Positions 34,215-42,935 of a DNA stretch of 64,000 nt are shown here, in pieces (the stretch's first letter is position 1; each line of letters starts with the position of its first letter). The translations under genes and the position numbers were made by a program. The stretch covers positions 724,501-788,500 of the forward strand of contig NZ_CP042261.1 in the NCBI RefSeq assembly GCF_007855645.1. The letters are read 5' to 3'. A model generated the notes under the pieces. It saw nothing but the letters and a program-made list of their open reading frames with translations. It was not told where the DNA came from and searched no databases. Source of the stretch: Qingshengfaniella alkalisoli. Its GTDB lineage: Bacteria > Pseudomonadota > Alphaproteobacteria > Rhodobacterales > Rhodobacteraceae.

Positions 34215-34715
34215 ATGGACACTGAAACCAGCGATGAACCGCTTGCTGTCGTGCAGCCTTCCGGCCCGCGCCGCATTTTTGCAACGGCGGTCCTGTTCAG
34301 CGTTTCGGCGTTGTTGCTGATCCTTGCGGTTGTCACGCCGCCGAGTTCGGCCGGATGGCTGATCTATCTGCTGGTGTGCGGCGGTGTGGCGTTGTGGCTG
34401 ACCTTGCGGCTTTGGCAAGCGACGCACGCGTCAATCATACTGACCCGTGACGCACTGAGCACCAGCGACGGCACACATCTGTGCAACCTGTCCGATGTCG
34501 CGGGGCTGGATCGGGGTGTGTTCGCTTTCAAACCGTCGAACGGCTTTGTCGTGCGCCTGAAGCGTAAGGCGCCGCGCGGCTGGGCGCCCGGGCTTTGGTG
34601 GCGCGTTGGGAAGCGCGTCGGAATCGGGGGCGTCACAAGCGCCGGGCAAGCCAAGTTCATGGCCGAGATGCTCGCCGCGCAAATCGTGGAGAATACGGAA
34701 AACTCAATCAAATAA
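34215..34715 (+). CDS. membrane protein of unknown function
   Basis: A 166-residue protein with two adjacent membrane segments (about 22-44 and 50-70). A C-terminal domain of strands and a basic stretch (KRKAPRGWAPGLWWRVGKR) follows, resembling small PH-like (YcxB/DUF) membrane-anchored domains. The start MDTETSDEP follows GGAAGGCGAAG. It is divergent from the small lipoprotein and upstream of gdh. I do not recognise a function. Confidence 0.65.
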   Translation: MDTETSDEPLAVVQPSGPRRIFATAVLFSVSALLLILAVVTPPSSAGWLIYLLVCGGVALWLTLRLWQATHASIILTRDALSTSDGTHLCNLSDVAGLDRGVFAFKPSNGFVVRLKRKAPRGWAPGLWWRVGKRVGIGGVTSAGQAKFMAEMLAAQIVENTENSIK

Positions 34716-34827
34716 GGCGCGCTATCTGATAATATCACGATATATGCTGTTGTTTTGAGCAGTTTTAGAACTAGGGTGCGACTGTGTCATACTGATGTGG
34801 CACCGACACTCATTTTCGAGATTTGCC

Positions 34828-36282
34828 ATGCAACCACAGTCGCCCGTATCCGATCCAGCTATCAAAGAGCCGTCCTTTCGGGAATCAGTCGATCTGATGT
34901 TCAACCGCGCTGTCGCGCTGTTGCAGCTTCCCCCCGGCCTGGAACAGAAAATCCGGGTTTGTAACGCCACCTACACCGTCCGCTTCGGCGTGCGCCTGCG
35001 CGGCGATATTCACACCTTCACCGGATACCGGTCTGTTCATTCCGAACACATGGAGCCAGTCAAAGGCGGTATCCGTTATTCGCCCCACGTCAATCAGGAC
35101 GAAGTCGAGGCGCTTGCGGCGCTTATGACCTATAAATGCGCAGTGGTGGAAACGCCGTTCGGAGGCTCCAAAGGGGGGCTGTGTATCGACCCGCTGGAAT
35201 ATGACGAGCGGGAGTTGGAACTTATCACCCGTCGCTTCGCCTATGAACTGGCCAAGCGTGACCTGATCAACCCCAGCCAGAACGTGCCTGCGCCGGATAT
35301 GGGGACTGGCGAGCGTGAAATGGCGTGGATCGCGGACCAGTACCGCCGCATGAACACCACCGACATCAATGCAAACGCCTGTGTGACGGGTAAACCCATC
35401 CATGCGGGCGGGATCGCCGGACGGGTCGAAGCGACGGGACGAGGCGTGCAGTATGCGCTGCGCGAGTTCTTCCGCCATCCCGAAGATGTTGCGAAGGCCA
35501 ATTTGACCGGCAAGCTGGCGGGCAAACGCGTCATCGTTCAGGGGCTTGGCAATGTGGGCTATCACGCCGCGAAGTTCCTGCAAACCGAGGACGATTCGAT
35601 CATCATCGGAATCATCGAGAGGGACGGGGCGATCCATTCACCCGAGGGTCTGGATGTGGATGCGGTGAAGGCGTGGATCACCGAACATGGGGGCGTGCGC
35701 GACTTCCCCGGCGCGACCTTCATCGAGAACGGCGCCATGTTGCTGGAAGAAGAATGTGACATCCTGGTTCCGGCAGCGCTGGAAGGTGTCATCAATCTGA
35801 ACAACGCCGCGAATATTTCCGCCAATCTGATCATCGAGGCCGCGAATGGACCGATCACCTTTGGTGCGGATGAAATTCTGCGCAAGAAAGGCATCGTCAT
35901 CATCCCCGATATGTACGCCAACGCGGGTGGTGTGACGGTGTCCTATTTCGAATGGGTGAAGAATTTGAGCCACATCCGGTTTGGCCGTATGCAGCGCCGA
36001 CAGGAAGAAGCGCGGCACCAACTGCTGGTGGATGAACTGGAACGGCTTGACCGGTATCTGGGTGGAGCATGGTCCATGACGCCCGATTTCAAGGATAAAT
36101 ACCTACGTGGCGCGGATGAGTTGGAACTGGTGCGGTCTGGTCTGGATGACACGATGCGCACAGCCTACCAATCCATGCGCGAGGTCTGGCATGGGCGCGA
36201 CGATGTTCATGATTTGCGCGTCGCTGCCTATATTGTAGCGATCGACCGCGTGGCAAAAAGCTATCAGTCCAAGGGGCTGTGA
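34828..36282 (+). CDS. gdhA: Glu/Leu/Phe/Val-family dehydrogenase, probably glutamate dehydrogenase
   Basis: A 484-residue amino-acid dehydrogenase. The N-terminal catalytic domain has KGGIRYSPHV, the catalytic-lysine region FGGSKGGL and VPAPDMGTGEREMAWI. The Rossmann domain begins at VIVQGLGNVGYHAA, and NAGGVTVSYFEWVKNL closes the active site. It interconverts glutamate with 2-oxoglutarate and ammonia. The C-terminal helical extension fits the NAD-type glutamate dehydrogenases. I begin at MQPQSPVSDP; an in-frame ATG 11 codons upstream has no ribosome-binding site. Confidence 0.9.
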   Translation: MQPQSPVSDPAIKEPSFRESVDLMFNRAVALLQLPPGLEQKIRVCNATYTVRFGVRLRGDIHTFTGYRSVHSEHMEPVKGGIRYSPHVNQDEVEALAALMTYKCAVVETPFGGSKGGLCIDPLEYDERELELITRRFAYELAKRDLINPSQNVPAPDMGTGEREMAWIADQYRRMNTTDINANACVTGKPIHAGGIAGRVEATGRGVQYALREFFRHPEDVAKANLTGKLAGKRVIVQGLGNVGYHAAKFLQTEDDSIIIGIIERDGAIHSPEGLDVDAVKAWITEHGGVRDFPGATFIENGAMLLEEECDILVPAALEGVINLNNAANISANLIIEAANGPITFGADEILRKKGIVIIPDMYANAGGVTVSYFEWVKNLSHIRFGRMQRRQEEARHQLLVDELERLDRYLGGAWSMTPDFKDKYLRGADELELVRSGLDDTMRTAYQSMREVWHGRDDVHDLRVAAYIVAIDRVAKSYQSKGL

Positions 36283-36381
36283 CTGACGGGATGGCGGGGT
36301 GGCCGGCGACCGGTTGTCCCGCATTTCTGCTGACGCAGCGAGAGGGTCGAATATTTTCTCCTCATTCCTGTTGTTCGCCGC

Positions 36382-36410
36382 TTGACGCCCCCCGGCGGTA
36401 TGCCTAGAAG
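36382..36410 (+). promoter_or_regulatory. likely promoter of the tRNA-Asp genes
   Basis: -35 TTGACG and -10 TAGAAG separated by 17 bases, ending 35 bases before the first tRNA-Asp. Confidence 0.45.
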
Positions 36411-36445
36411 GACGCTCACGCCGAGGGCAACTTGGCGGATAGCGA

Positions 36446-36522
36446 GCGGTTGTAGCTCAGTTGGTTAGAGTACCGGCCTGTCACGCCGGGGGTCGCGGGT
36501 TCGAGCCCCGTCAACCGCGCCA
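36446..36522 (+). tRNA. tRNA-Asp (GTC), first copy
   Basis: A complete 77-base cloverleaf: acceptor GCGGTTG/CAACCGC, anticodon loop CTGTCAC (GTC), T loop TTCGAGC, discriminator G and an encoded CCA. Confidence 0.97.
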
Positions 36523-36586
36523 TCGCTATCCGATCTAGAAATACGATTCTGCATCGCAGGATTCGTAGTGTCCACAGCGGGTATGC

Positions 36587-36663
36587 GCGGTTGTAGCTCA
36601 GTTGGTTAGAGTACCGGCCTGTCACGCCGGGGGTCGCGGGTTCGAGCCCCGTCAACCGCGCCA
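36587..36663 (+). tRNA. tRNA-Asp (GTC), second identical copy
   Basis: Identical over all 77 bases to the copy 141 bases upstream, while the spacer and flanks differ. It is followed by C and seven T, which with the preceding stems would end the transcript. Confidence 0.97.
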
Positions 36664-36740
36664 CTTTTTTTCCCAAGTCCCAAAACGCCTTTTCGCAGCG
36701 ATGCTTTGCATCGCGATCCGTGATCGATTCGAGGATTGGG

Positions 36741-36908
36741 ATGAGATCCACAGCAGTATTCACTACAGGCGCGGTCGCCGTGTTGGTGTCGGTATGTCTC
36801 GACGACACGATGACCCCATTCGAACAGATGGACTACGATGTGCAGCAGACAGGCGTGGGAACTGTGGAAGACATGGACATCACTGGCTTCGATGTGCTGG
36901 GCGCGTAG
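36741..36908 (+). CDS. possible small secreted protein
   Basis: A 55-codon frame starting MRSTAVFTTGAVAVLVSV. It has a plausible export signal (Arg, then a hydrophobic stretch to about residue 18) and an acidic tail. A GAGG lies about 6 bases before the ATG. Cys 20 follows V-S-V, a poor lipobox, so it would be exported rather than lipid-anchored. No recognised family. The rest of 36664-37005 holds only the PHO-box-like site. Confidence 0.4.
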   Translation: MRSTAVFTTGAVAVLVSVCLDDTMTPFEQMDYDVQQTGVGTVEDMDITGFDVLGA

Positions 36909-36929
36909 CTTGTCGTGATCGTCGCATTG

Positions 36930-36947
36930 GCGTCATGATGGTGTCAC
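36930..36947 (+). promoter_or_regulatory. candidate PHO box upstream of phoD
   Basis: GCGTCAT-GATG-GTGTCAC, two 7-base direct repeats with 11-base period, the layout of the PhoB site (CTGTCAT-N4-CTGTCAY). It lies about 60 bases before the phoD start. Confidence 0.45.
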
Positions 36948-37005
36948 GGGACTTCTACACTGCGTTGGTAGCGGGGGCACTCCTGACACCAGCAAGGAGA
37001 ATCCC

Positions 37006-38544
37006 ATGCCAAGCATCAAGATCACCAGGCGCCAGGCTTTGGCCAGTTCGGTCGCTTTTGCCGGATCACTCGCACTTCCATCCTTTAGCCGGGCCTCGAC
37101 ACGCCCGCTGATCACCCATGGCGTACAGTCGGGTGATGTAGCCCATGACGGCGCGGTCATCTGGTCACGCACGGATCGCGAAGCGAATATGGTCGTCGAA
37201 TGGGCGACAACAGAGAGCTTTTCCGACGTGCGCCGCGTGCAGCAACTGGCCGTTGGCGAGCCCACCGATTTCAGCGGCAAACTGGCGTTGCAGGGGCTGC
37301 CGTCGGATCAGGACATTTTCTACCGCGTGACGATGGTGGATCTGGCCGATTCGAACGCGGTGTCCGAGCCTGTCACAGGTCGTTTTCGTACCGCGCCAGC
37401 AGGCCTGCGTGACGTATCTTTCGTTTGGTCGGGCGACACGGCCGGGCAGGGCTGGGGCATCGACGAATCGCGTGGTGGCATGGTCACCTACAACACGATG
37501 CTCAACCACAAGCCGGACTTCATGATCCACTCGGGCGATACGGTTTATGCCGACGGCCCACTGGCGGCAGAAGTGGAACTGAAAGACGGCACGACCTGGA
37601 AGAACCTCGTGATCGAGCAGAAAACCAAGGTGGCCGAGACGCTGGACGAGTTCCGCAAGCAGCATCTCTACAACATGATGGATACCAATGTGCGAGCCTT
37701 CAACGCCGAGGTTCCGATCTTCTATCAATGGGACGATCACGAGGTCACGAACAACTGGTATCCGGACGAAGATTTCACCAATGATGATCGCTACACGGTA
37801 AAATCGGGCAATTTGATGGCCGCCCGAGCGGCGCGGGCCTTCCACGAGATGTACCCCATCCGCTCGCATCTGACGGAACCGTACCGTGTCTATCGCAAGG
37901 CATCCTACGGGCCGCTCCTGGATATCTTCTTCCTCGATATGCGGACGTATCGCGGCGAGAATAATGCCAATGACCAGCCGGAAGGTGCTCCGTTCCTCGG
38001 GCCGGAACAGCTTGCCTGGCTGAAGCGCGAACTGACCGCGTCCAACGCGCTGTGGAAGGTGATCGCGGCAGATATGCCCATCGGGATGATCGTCGCGGAT
38101 GGCGAGGCGTTCGAGAACAGCGCGAATGGCGACGGACCCGTTCTGGGCCGCGAACATGACATCGCGGAGCTTCTATCCTTCATCAAGCACGCGAAGGTGA
38201 CCAACACGGTCTGGCTGACAGCCGATGTGCATCATACGGCGGCGCATCACTACAGCCCCGATCGCGCGCAGTTTCAGGATTTCGAACCGTTCTACGAATT
38301 CGTTTCCGGGCCGCTGCACGCGGGCACATTTGGTCCCAGCCAGTACGACAACACCTTCGGTCCTGAAGTGCTGTATTCGAAATATCCCTCCGACGAGCAG
38401 GGACAGAACATGTCCCCGGCGGAAGGGTATCAGTTCTTCGGTAAGGTCGACATTGCGGCGGATACCGGCGTGATGACCGTGCGCTTGATGGACATGGCCG
38501 ATGAAGAGCTTTGGTCAACGCAGATCGAACCGCTGCGCGGCTAA
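37006..38544 (+). CDS. phoD: PhoD-family alkaline phosphatase/phosphodiesterase
   Basis: A 512-residue exported metallophosphatase. A Tat signal (TRRQALASS, hydrophobic core, cleavage near SRA) is followed by an N-terminal fibronectin-like domain (about 35-130). The catalytic domain has WSGDTAGQG, IHSGDTVYADGP, WDDHEVTNNW and TADVHHTAAH, which hold the Ca/Fe ligands. It releases phosphate from phosphomono- or diesters in the periplasm. Starts after AAGGAGAATCCC. A PHO-box-like repeat precedes it, in keeping with induction by phosphate starvation. Confidence 0.93.
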   Translation: MPSIKITRRQALASSVAFAGSLALPSFSRASTRPLITHGVQSGDVAHDGAVIWSRTDREANMVVEWATTESFSDVRRVQQLAVGEPTDFSGKLALQGLPSDQDIFYRVTMVDLADSNAVSEPVTGRFRTAPAGLRDVSFVWSGDTAGQGWGIDESRGGMVTYNTMLNHKPDFMIHSGDTVYADGPLAAEVELKDGTTWKNLVIEQKTKVAETLDEFRKQHLYNMMDTNVRAFNAEVPIFYQWDDHEVTNNWYPDEDFTNDDRYTVKSGNLMAARAARAFHEMYPIRSHLTEPYRVYRKASYGPLLDIFFLDMRTYRGENNANDQPEGAPFLGPEQLAWLKRELTASNALWKVIAADMPIGMIVADGEAFENSANGDGPVLGREHDIAELLSFIKHAKVTNTVWLTADVHHTAAHHYSPDRAQFQDFEPFYEFVSGPLHAGTFGPSQYDNTFGPEVLYSKYPSDEQGQNMSPAEGYQFFGKVDIAADTGVMTVRLMDMADEELWSTQIEPLRG

Positions 38545-38665
38545 CCAACTGGAAGGGGCGGGCTTGATCCGCCCCTTCGCTCCAAGACGGTTCGACGCAT
38601 ATTTGCGCGACAGACCGCGTGGCAGGTGCTATCAGGCAAACCTTCCGAACAAGCGAGGGCACCGC

Positions 38666-39295
38666 ATGTATACTCCGCCGCATTTTCAGGAAACGGACGC
38701 AGATCAGATCACGGCGATCATCAAGACGGCGCCGCTTGCAAGCATTGTGGCGCAGACGGATGATGGACTGATCGCCAATCACATTCCGCTTCTGCTCGGG
38801 CCGAAGAGAAGGCTGATTGGCCATGTCGCGCTGGCAAATGACATGCATCGCCTGATCGAGAACGGGCAGGATGTTCTGGCAATCTTTCGGTCGGATGATG
38901 CCTTTGTCTCGCCAAATTTCTACCCGTCAAAGCCGGAACATCACCGTCATGTGCCCACATGGAATTATCAGGTGGTTCATGTGTCCGGTCCGATTACGTT
39001 CCAACATGACACACATTCCAAACGCGCGGCGGTTGGATTGTTGACCCGCACACATGAGCGGCGGGTGAACGGTGACCGGGCGTGGAAGATGGCGGATGCG
39101 CCCAAGGATTACATGGATCGGATGTTGGAAGGGATCGTCGCGTTCCAGATCGACATGCAGCGGGTGCTGGGGAAGTCGAAGCTAAGTCAGAACCGCGATG
39201 CGCGTGACTACGCAGGCACCATTGAAGGTCTGCGCGCCACGGGTCACGGGGTCATGGCAGATCGCATGCATCGCCGCGCGTCCGGCGAGAAATGA
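38666..39295 (+). CDS. PaiB-type FMN-binding protein
   Basis: A 209-residue member of the FMN_bind_2/PaiB family: MYTPPHFQETD start, IANHIPLLLGP, the FMN-contacting SPNFYPSKPEHHRHVPTWNY stretch and a C-terminal QNRDARDYAGTIEGL. Some members (PaiB of Bacillus) were described as negative regulators of sporulation and protease genes; others are probably flavin-dependent enzymes. Start chosen after GAGGGCACCGC. A long open frame upstream lacks family similarity. It converges on the M20 gene. Confidence 0.88.
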   Translation: MYTPPHFQETDADQITAIIKTAPLASIVAQTDDGLIANHIPLLLGPKRRLIGHVALANDMHRLIENGQDVLAIFRSDDAFVSPNFYPSKPEHHRHVPTWNYQVVHVSGPITFQHDTHSKRAAVGLLTRTHERRVNGDRAWKMADAPKDYMDRMLEGIVAFQIDMQRVLGKSKLSQNRDARDYAGTIEGLRATGHGVMADRMHRRASGEK

Positions 39296-39318
39296 AAAGG
39301 GCGGGGATGTCCCCGCCC
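39295..39318 (-). terminator. terminator of the M20 peptidase gene
   Basis: GGGCGGGG-ATGT-CCCCGCCC, with TTTT following on the minus strand, lying between convergent genes. It may also stop plus-strand transcription weakly. Confidence 0.8.
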
Positions 39319-39325
39319 TGATCAC

Positions 39326-40714
39326 TTACTTCGCGATTTCGGCCAGCAGGCGGGCCCAGCTGCGGATGCCCTTGTGGAAGCTGTCCACGTCGTATTTCTC
39401 GTTCGGGCTGTGGATGCGGTCGTCGTCATTGGCAAAGCCTATGAGCATCGCGTCCATGTCCAGAACATCCTTGAAGAACCCCGCGATCGGGATAGAGCCG
39501 CCCATGCCTACCAGAACGGCCTCGCGGTCCCATTCATCCGTCAACGCCTTGCGCGCGGCGTCGAATTCGGGACGGTCGGTGTTCATCACTGCGGCGGGAG
39601 CGCCGTCCAGATCACCGTCCCAGACGACGCGGGCGTCGACGGGAAGCCGGGCTTCGACATGGGCACGCAGGTTCTTGCGGACCTCGGCCGGGTCCATCTC
39701 GCCCACCAGGCGGCAGGTGATCTTGCAATGTGCCTCGGCAGGGATGACGGTCTTGCTGCCCGCACCCATATAGCCGCCCCACATGCCGTTGATTTCCAGC
39801 GTCGGGCGGGCCCATTGCTGCTCCAGCGTGGAATAGCCCTTTTCGCCATGCGGTTCGGTCATGCCGACGCTTTCGAGATACTCCTTTTCATCGAATCCGC
39901 AGTTTTGCCACTGGCCGCGCAGATCGTCGGAGATATCTGACACTCCGTCATAGAAATTAGGCACGGCGACGCGACCGTCTTCGTCGTGGAAGCTGGCGAC
40001 GATCTTGGCGATCTCGCGCAAGGGGTTCAGGGCAGGGCCGCCGTAATGGCCCGAATGCAGGTCCATCTTTGGCCCGTGCAGCGTGAATTCATCCTTCAGC
40101 ATGCCGCGCAGCTGCGACGCAATGGACGGAACACCCGGCGCAACCATGGAAGTGTCGCAGATCAGCGCGATGTCGGATTTTAGCTCATCCGCGTTTTCCT
40201 TCATGAAGGGGATCAGCGACGGTGAACCGGATTCTTCCTCGCCTTCGAAGAAAAACGTGATGCGGCAGGGCAAGTTGCCGTTGACGGCGATCCATGCGCG
40301 ACAGGCTTCGACGAAGGTCATCAACTGGCCCTTGTCATCGGAGGAGCCCCGCCCGCGAATGACCTTGCCGCTAGGCGTGTCTTCGATCCGCGGATCGAAG
40401 GGCGGGTTGTCCCACAATTCCAGCGGATCAACCGGCTGCACGTCATAGTGGCCATAGAACAGCAGATGCGGGCCGGTGTCACCGATATGGCCCACGACCA
40501 TCGGATGGCCGGGCGTGGGGCGCTTGCTGGCATCGACGCCCATGGATTCCAGGTCCTTGACCAGGCGATCAGCGGCCTTGTCGCATTCAGCCTTATAGGC
40601 GGGGTCAGTCGAGATCGATTCGATGCGCAGCAATTCCATCAGTCGCTCAATGGCGTTGTCGATGTCGGAATCGATGCGCTCCAGCACGGAGGGGAGGGTG
40701 TCTGTCGCGGTCAT
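39326..40714 (-). CDS. M20-family metallodipeptidase
   Basis: A 462-residue peptidase of the M20/M25/M40 group (carnosinase/DapE-like). Metal and catalytic residues are visible: H89 in LLFYGHYDVQP, the bridging Asp in GRGSSDDKGQ (about 126), E159/E160 in EGEEESGSPS, and a C-terminal His in DDDRIHSPNEKYD. The dimerisation domain (about 195-350) is intact. No signal peptide, so cytosolic. Start chosen after CAGGAGACAGC; five codons upstream also begin with ATG. The preferred dipeptide cannot be told from sequence. Confidence 0.92.
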   Translation of the reverse strand: MTATDTLPSVLERIDSDIDNAIERLMELLRIESISTDPAYKAECDKAADRLVKDLESMGVDASKRPTPGHPMVVGHIGDTGPHLLFYGHYDVQPVDPLELWDNPPFDPRIEDTPSGKVIRGRGSSDDKGQLMTFVEACRAWIAVNGNLPCRITFFFEGEEESGSPSLIPFMKENADELKSDIALICDTSMVAPGVPSIASQLRGMLKDEFTLHGPKMDLHSGHYGGPALNPLREIAKIVASFHDEDGRVAVPNFYDGVSDISDDLRGQWQNCGFDEKEYLESVGMTEPHGEKGYSTLEQQWARPTLEINGMWGGYMGAGSKTVIPAEAHCKITCRLVGEMDPAEVRKNLRAHVEARLPVDARVVWDGDLDGAPAAVMNTDRPEFDAARKALTDEWDREAVLVGMGGSIPIAGFFKDVLDMDAMLIGFANDDDRIHSPNEKYDVDSFHKGIRSWARLLAEIAK

Positions 40715-40791
40715 GCTGTCTCCTGTCATTGGCTTGTCGCGGGTGGAAACCGGGCTAGCCGAATCTCGATCCGCCGACTAAGCGTAGTGTC

Positions 40792-41367
40792 ATGATGCTT
40801 CGTAACCTGATTTCGCTGGCAATTGCCATTGCGCCCGTCACCGCCGCCCTAGCGGAACCCGTGGATTTTTCGACCGCGGATCAGATGTTGTTCGATCCCG
40901 ACGGTGCGGAAGTTGCGATTTTCCCGGATGCCGGGCTGAGTGACGAGGATCGCCAGCGCATTGCCGTGGTCGGATCACAGCAGGTCTATTACGGTGCCTT
41001 CGCGATTTCACCCGATGAAGGTTTGCTGTCCGAAGCCACCGCTGCGGTGGCCAATTTCAATTCGGCGGATGCGGCGATGCGTGCTGCGCTGACCGAATGC
41101 AATACCCGTCGCAAGTCCGGAACCGCGCAATGCGTGCCCGCCGCTCATATACGGCCGAAAGGCTGGGAAGCGCGCACATTGCAGCTAAGTGCCACCGGAA
41201 CCGAGGCCGTGCGCGGAGATTACCGCGCGTTGCCATCACCCAAGGCCTTTGCCGCGTCGCAATCGACAGGGGGCTGGGCCATGACGAGCGGCTCGGCTGA
41301 CGATGCCGTATCCGAATGTGCTTCGAAAACAGGGGCCGAAGACTGCACCGTCGTGCTTCGGGACTGA
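40792..41367 (+). CDS. exported protein, DUF4189-like
   Basis: A 191-residue protein with a signal peptide (hydrophobic LISLAIAIAPVTAALA, cleaved before EPVDF). Two similar parts follow, each with an AF(A)IS/AFAAS strand, a helix and paired cysteines (ALTECN...QCVPAAHI; VSECASKTGAEDCTVV). This resembles the DUF4189 pattern, probably disulfide-stabilised in the periplasm. Homologues at this place are sometimes labelled 5-aminolevulinate synthase only because they precede hemA; no enzyme motif supports that. It is read with hemA but 152 bases away. Confidence 0.75.
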   Translation: MMLRNLISLAIAIAPVTAALAEPVDFSTADQMLFDPDGAEVAIFPDAGLSDEDRQRIAVVGSQQVYYGAFAISPDEGLLSEATAAVANFNSADAAMRAALTECNTRRKSGTAQCVPAAHIRPKGWEARTLQLSATGTEAVRGDYRALPSPKAFAASQSTGGWAMTSGSADDAVSECASKTGAEDCTVVLRD

Positions 41368-41519
41368 ATGACAGGATTGCCCCCGATCGCGGCATTTTGT
41401 AACCTTTCTAAATTATGTGCGTCGGTTTAGGTACGGGCGCGTGACCGCAAGTGAGTCACAGATCGAGGTGATGCCGTAAGCTTGTTGCTGCGCGGCACGT
41501 CCAGACGGAGGGCGAGCGA

Positions 41520-42743
41520 GTGAACTACGCCGCGCAAATCGACGCCGCGCTTGACCGGCTGCATCAGGAAGGCCGTTACCGGACCTTCATAGACATCGAA
41601 CGCAAGCAAGGGCAGTTCCCGCATGCGACCTGGCGCAAGCCCGATGGCAGTGAACAGCCGGTGACGGTGTGGTGCGGCAATGACTATCTCGGCATGGGGC
41701 AGCACCCGGCGGTCCTGGCGGCGATGCATGAAGCGATTGATACAACCGGTGCAGGGTCTGGTGGGACGCGGAACATTTCCGGCACCACCGTCTATCACAA
41801 GCGGCTGGAGGCAGAACTGGCCGATCTGCATGGCAAAGATGCCGCACTCTTGTTTACCTCGGCTTACATCGCGAATGACGCGACGCTTTCGACATTGCCC
41901 AAGCTGTTTCCCGGGCTCGTCATCATTTCGGACGAATTGAACCACGCGTCGATGATCGAAGGCATTCGGCACGGAAAATGCGAGAAGCACATCTTCCGTC
42001 ACAACGACGTGGCCCATCTGCGGGGCATTCTTGAAAGCCTCGATCCGGCCGCGCCGAAGGTCATCGCCTTCGAATCCGTCTATTCGATGGATGGCGATTT
42101 CGGACCGATCGAAGCGATCTGTGACCTGGCCGATGAGTTCGGCGCGCTGACCTATCTCGACGAGGTGCACGCGGTGGGCATGTACGGTCCGCGCGGTGGG
42201 GGCGTGACCGAGCGTGACAATCTTGCGCATCGGATCGACATTGTTAACGGCACGCTGGGCAAGGCCTTCGGCGTGGTGGGCGGTTACATCGCCGCGTCCG
42301 AGAAAATGGTAGATGCCATAAGGTCTTACGCGCCGGGCTTCATCTTCACGACGTCGCTTCCACCCGCTGTCGCGGCTGGTGCCGCCGCGTCGATCAGCCA
42401 TCTGAAAAACGATCCCGCGCTGCGCGAACGTCACCAGACGCAGGCCCACATCCTCAAGGTGCGCCTGAAAGGGCTTGGCTTGCCAGTGATAGATCACGGC
42501 AGCCACATCGTGCCGGTGATGGTTGGCAATCCGGTGAAGTGCAAAATGATCTCGGACCGGTTGTTGAACGATCACGGCATTTATGTTCAGCCGATCAACT
42601 TCCCCACGGTGCCCCGTGGCACGGAACGTCTTCGTTTCACCCCATCGCCTGTTCATGGGCCGGAAGAAATGGATAAGCTGGTGCGTGCGCTGGACAGCCT
42701 GTGGTCGCACTGTGCGCTGAGCCGCGAGCAGCTTTCCGCTTGA
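41520..42743 (+). CDS. hemA: 5-aminolevulinate synthase
   Basis: A 407-residue class II PLP transferase that condenses glycine and succinyl-CoA to 5-aminolevulinate, the first step of haem and bacteriochlorophyll synthesis in alphaproteobacteria. K248 in NGTLGKAFG holds [28 protein letters not shown] and [12 protein letters not shown] are family marks. GTG start after GGAGGGCGAGCGA. It uses glycine, the same amino acid that the BHA cycle makes and consumes. No FNR-type TTGAT-N4-ATCAA site is visible in the 150 bases upstream. Confidence 0.96.
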   Translation: MNYAAQIDAALDRLHQEGRYRTFIDIERKQGQFPHATWRKPDGSEQPVTVWCGNDYLGMGQHPAVLAAMHEAIDTTGAGSGGTRNISGTTVYHKRLEAELADLHGKDAALLFTSAYIANDATLSTLPKLFPGLVIISDELNHASMIEGIRHGKCEKHIFRHNDVAHLRGILESLDPAAPKVIAFESVYSMDGDFGPIEAICDLADEFGALTYLDEVHAVGMYGPRGGGVTERDNLAHRIDIVNGTLGKAFGVVGGYIAASEKMVDAIRSYAPGFIFTTSLPPAVAAGAAASISHLKNDPALRERHQTQAHILKVRLKGLGLPVIDHGSHIVPVMVGNPVKCKMISDRLLNDHGIYVQPINFPTVPRGTERLRFTPSPVHGPEEMDKLVRALDSLWSHCALSREQLSA

Positions 42744-42876
42744 AGATTTCCGTATCGTCAGGTGTGCAAATTATAGGCGCCGTCATGCGGACAGCCGAAA
42801 ACCGCCCAATATTCGCCGCTTCTCTGATCGACGGGTGCCAGAATCCTTGTGATGTGTTAACTTTAGCCTAATAAGA

Positions 42877-42898
42877 CCCTGCTACTCGAATCGCAGGG
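42877..42898 (+). other. hairpin in the rodZ leader
   Basis: CCCTGC and GCAGGG arms around a 10-base loop, about 38 bases before the rodZ start. No T-run; role unknown. Confidence 0.3.
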
Positions 42899-42935
42899 CA
42901 GCGAGGCTACGGGCTAACGCAATGGGGCAGACAGA

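Noticed and set aside
36416-37111. Frames on both strands covering the two tRNA-Asp genes
   Set aside because: They translate tRNA sequence, giving duplicated peptide stretches; not real genes.
41427-42710. 427-codon minus-strand frame opposite hemA
   Set aside because: Antisense shadow; His/Arg-rich composition typical of a wrong frame.
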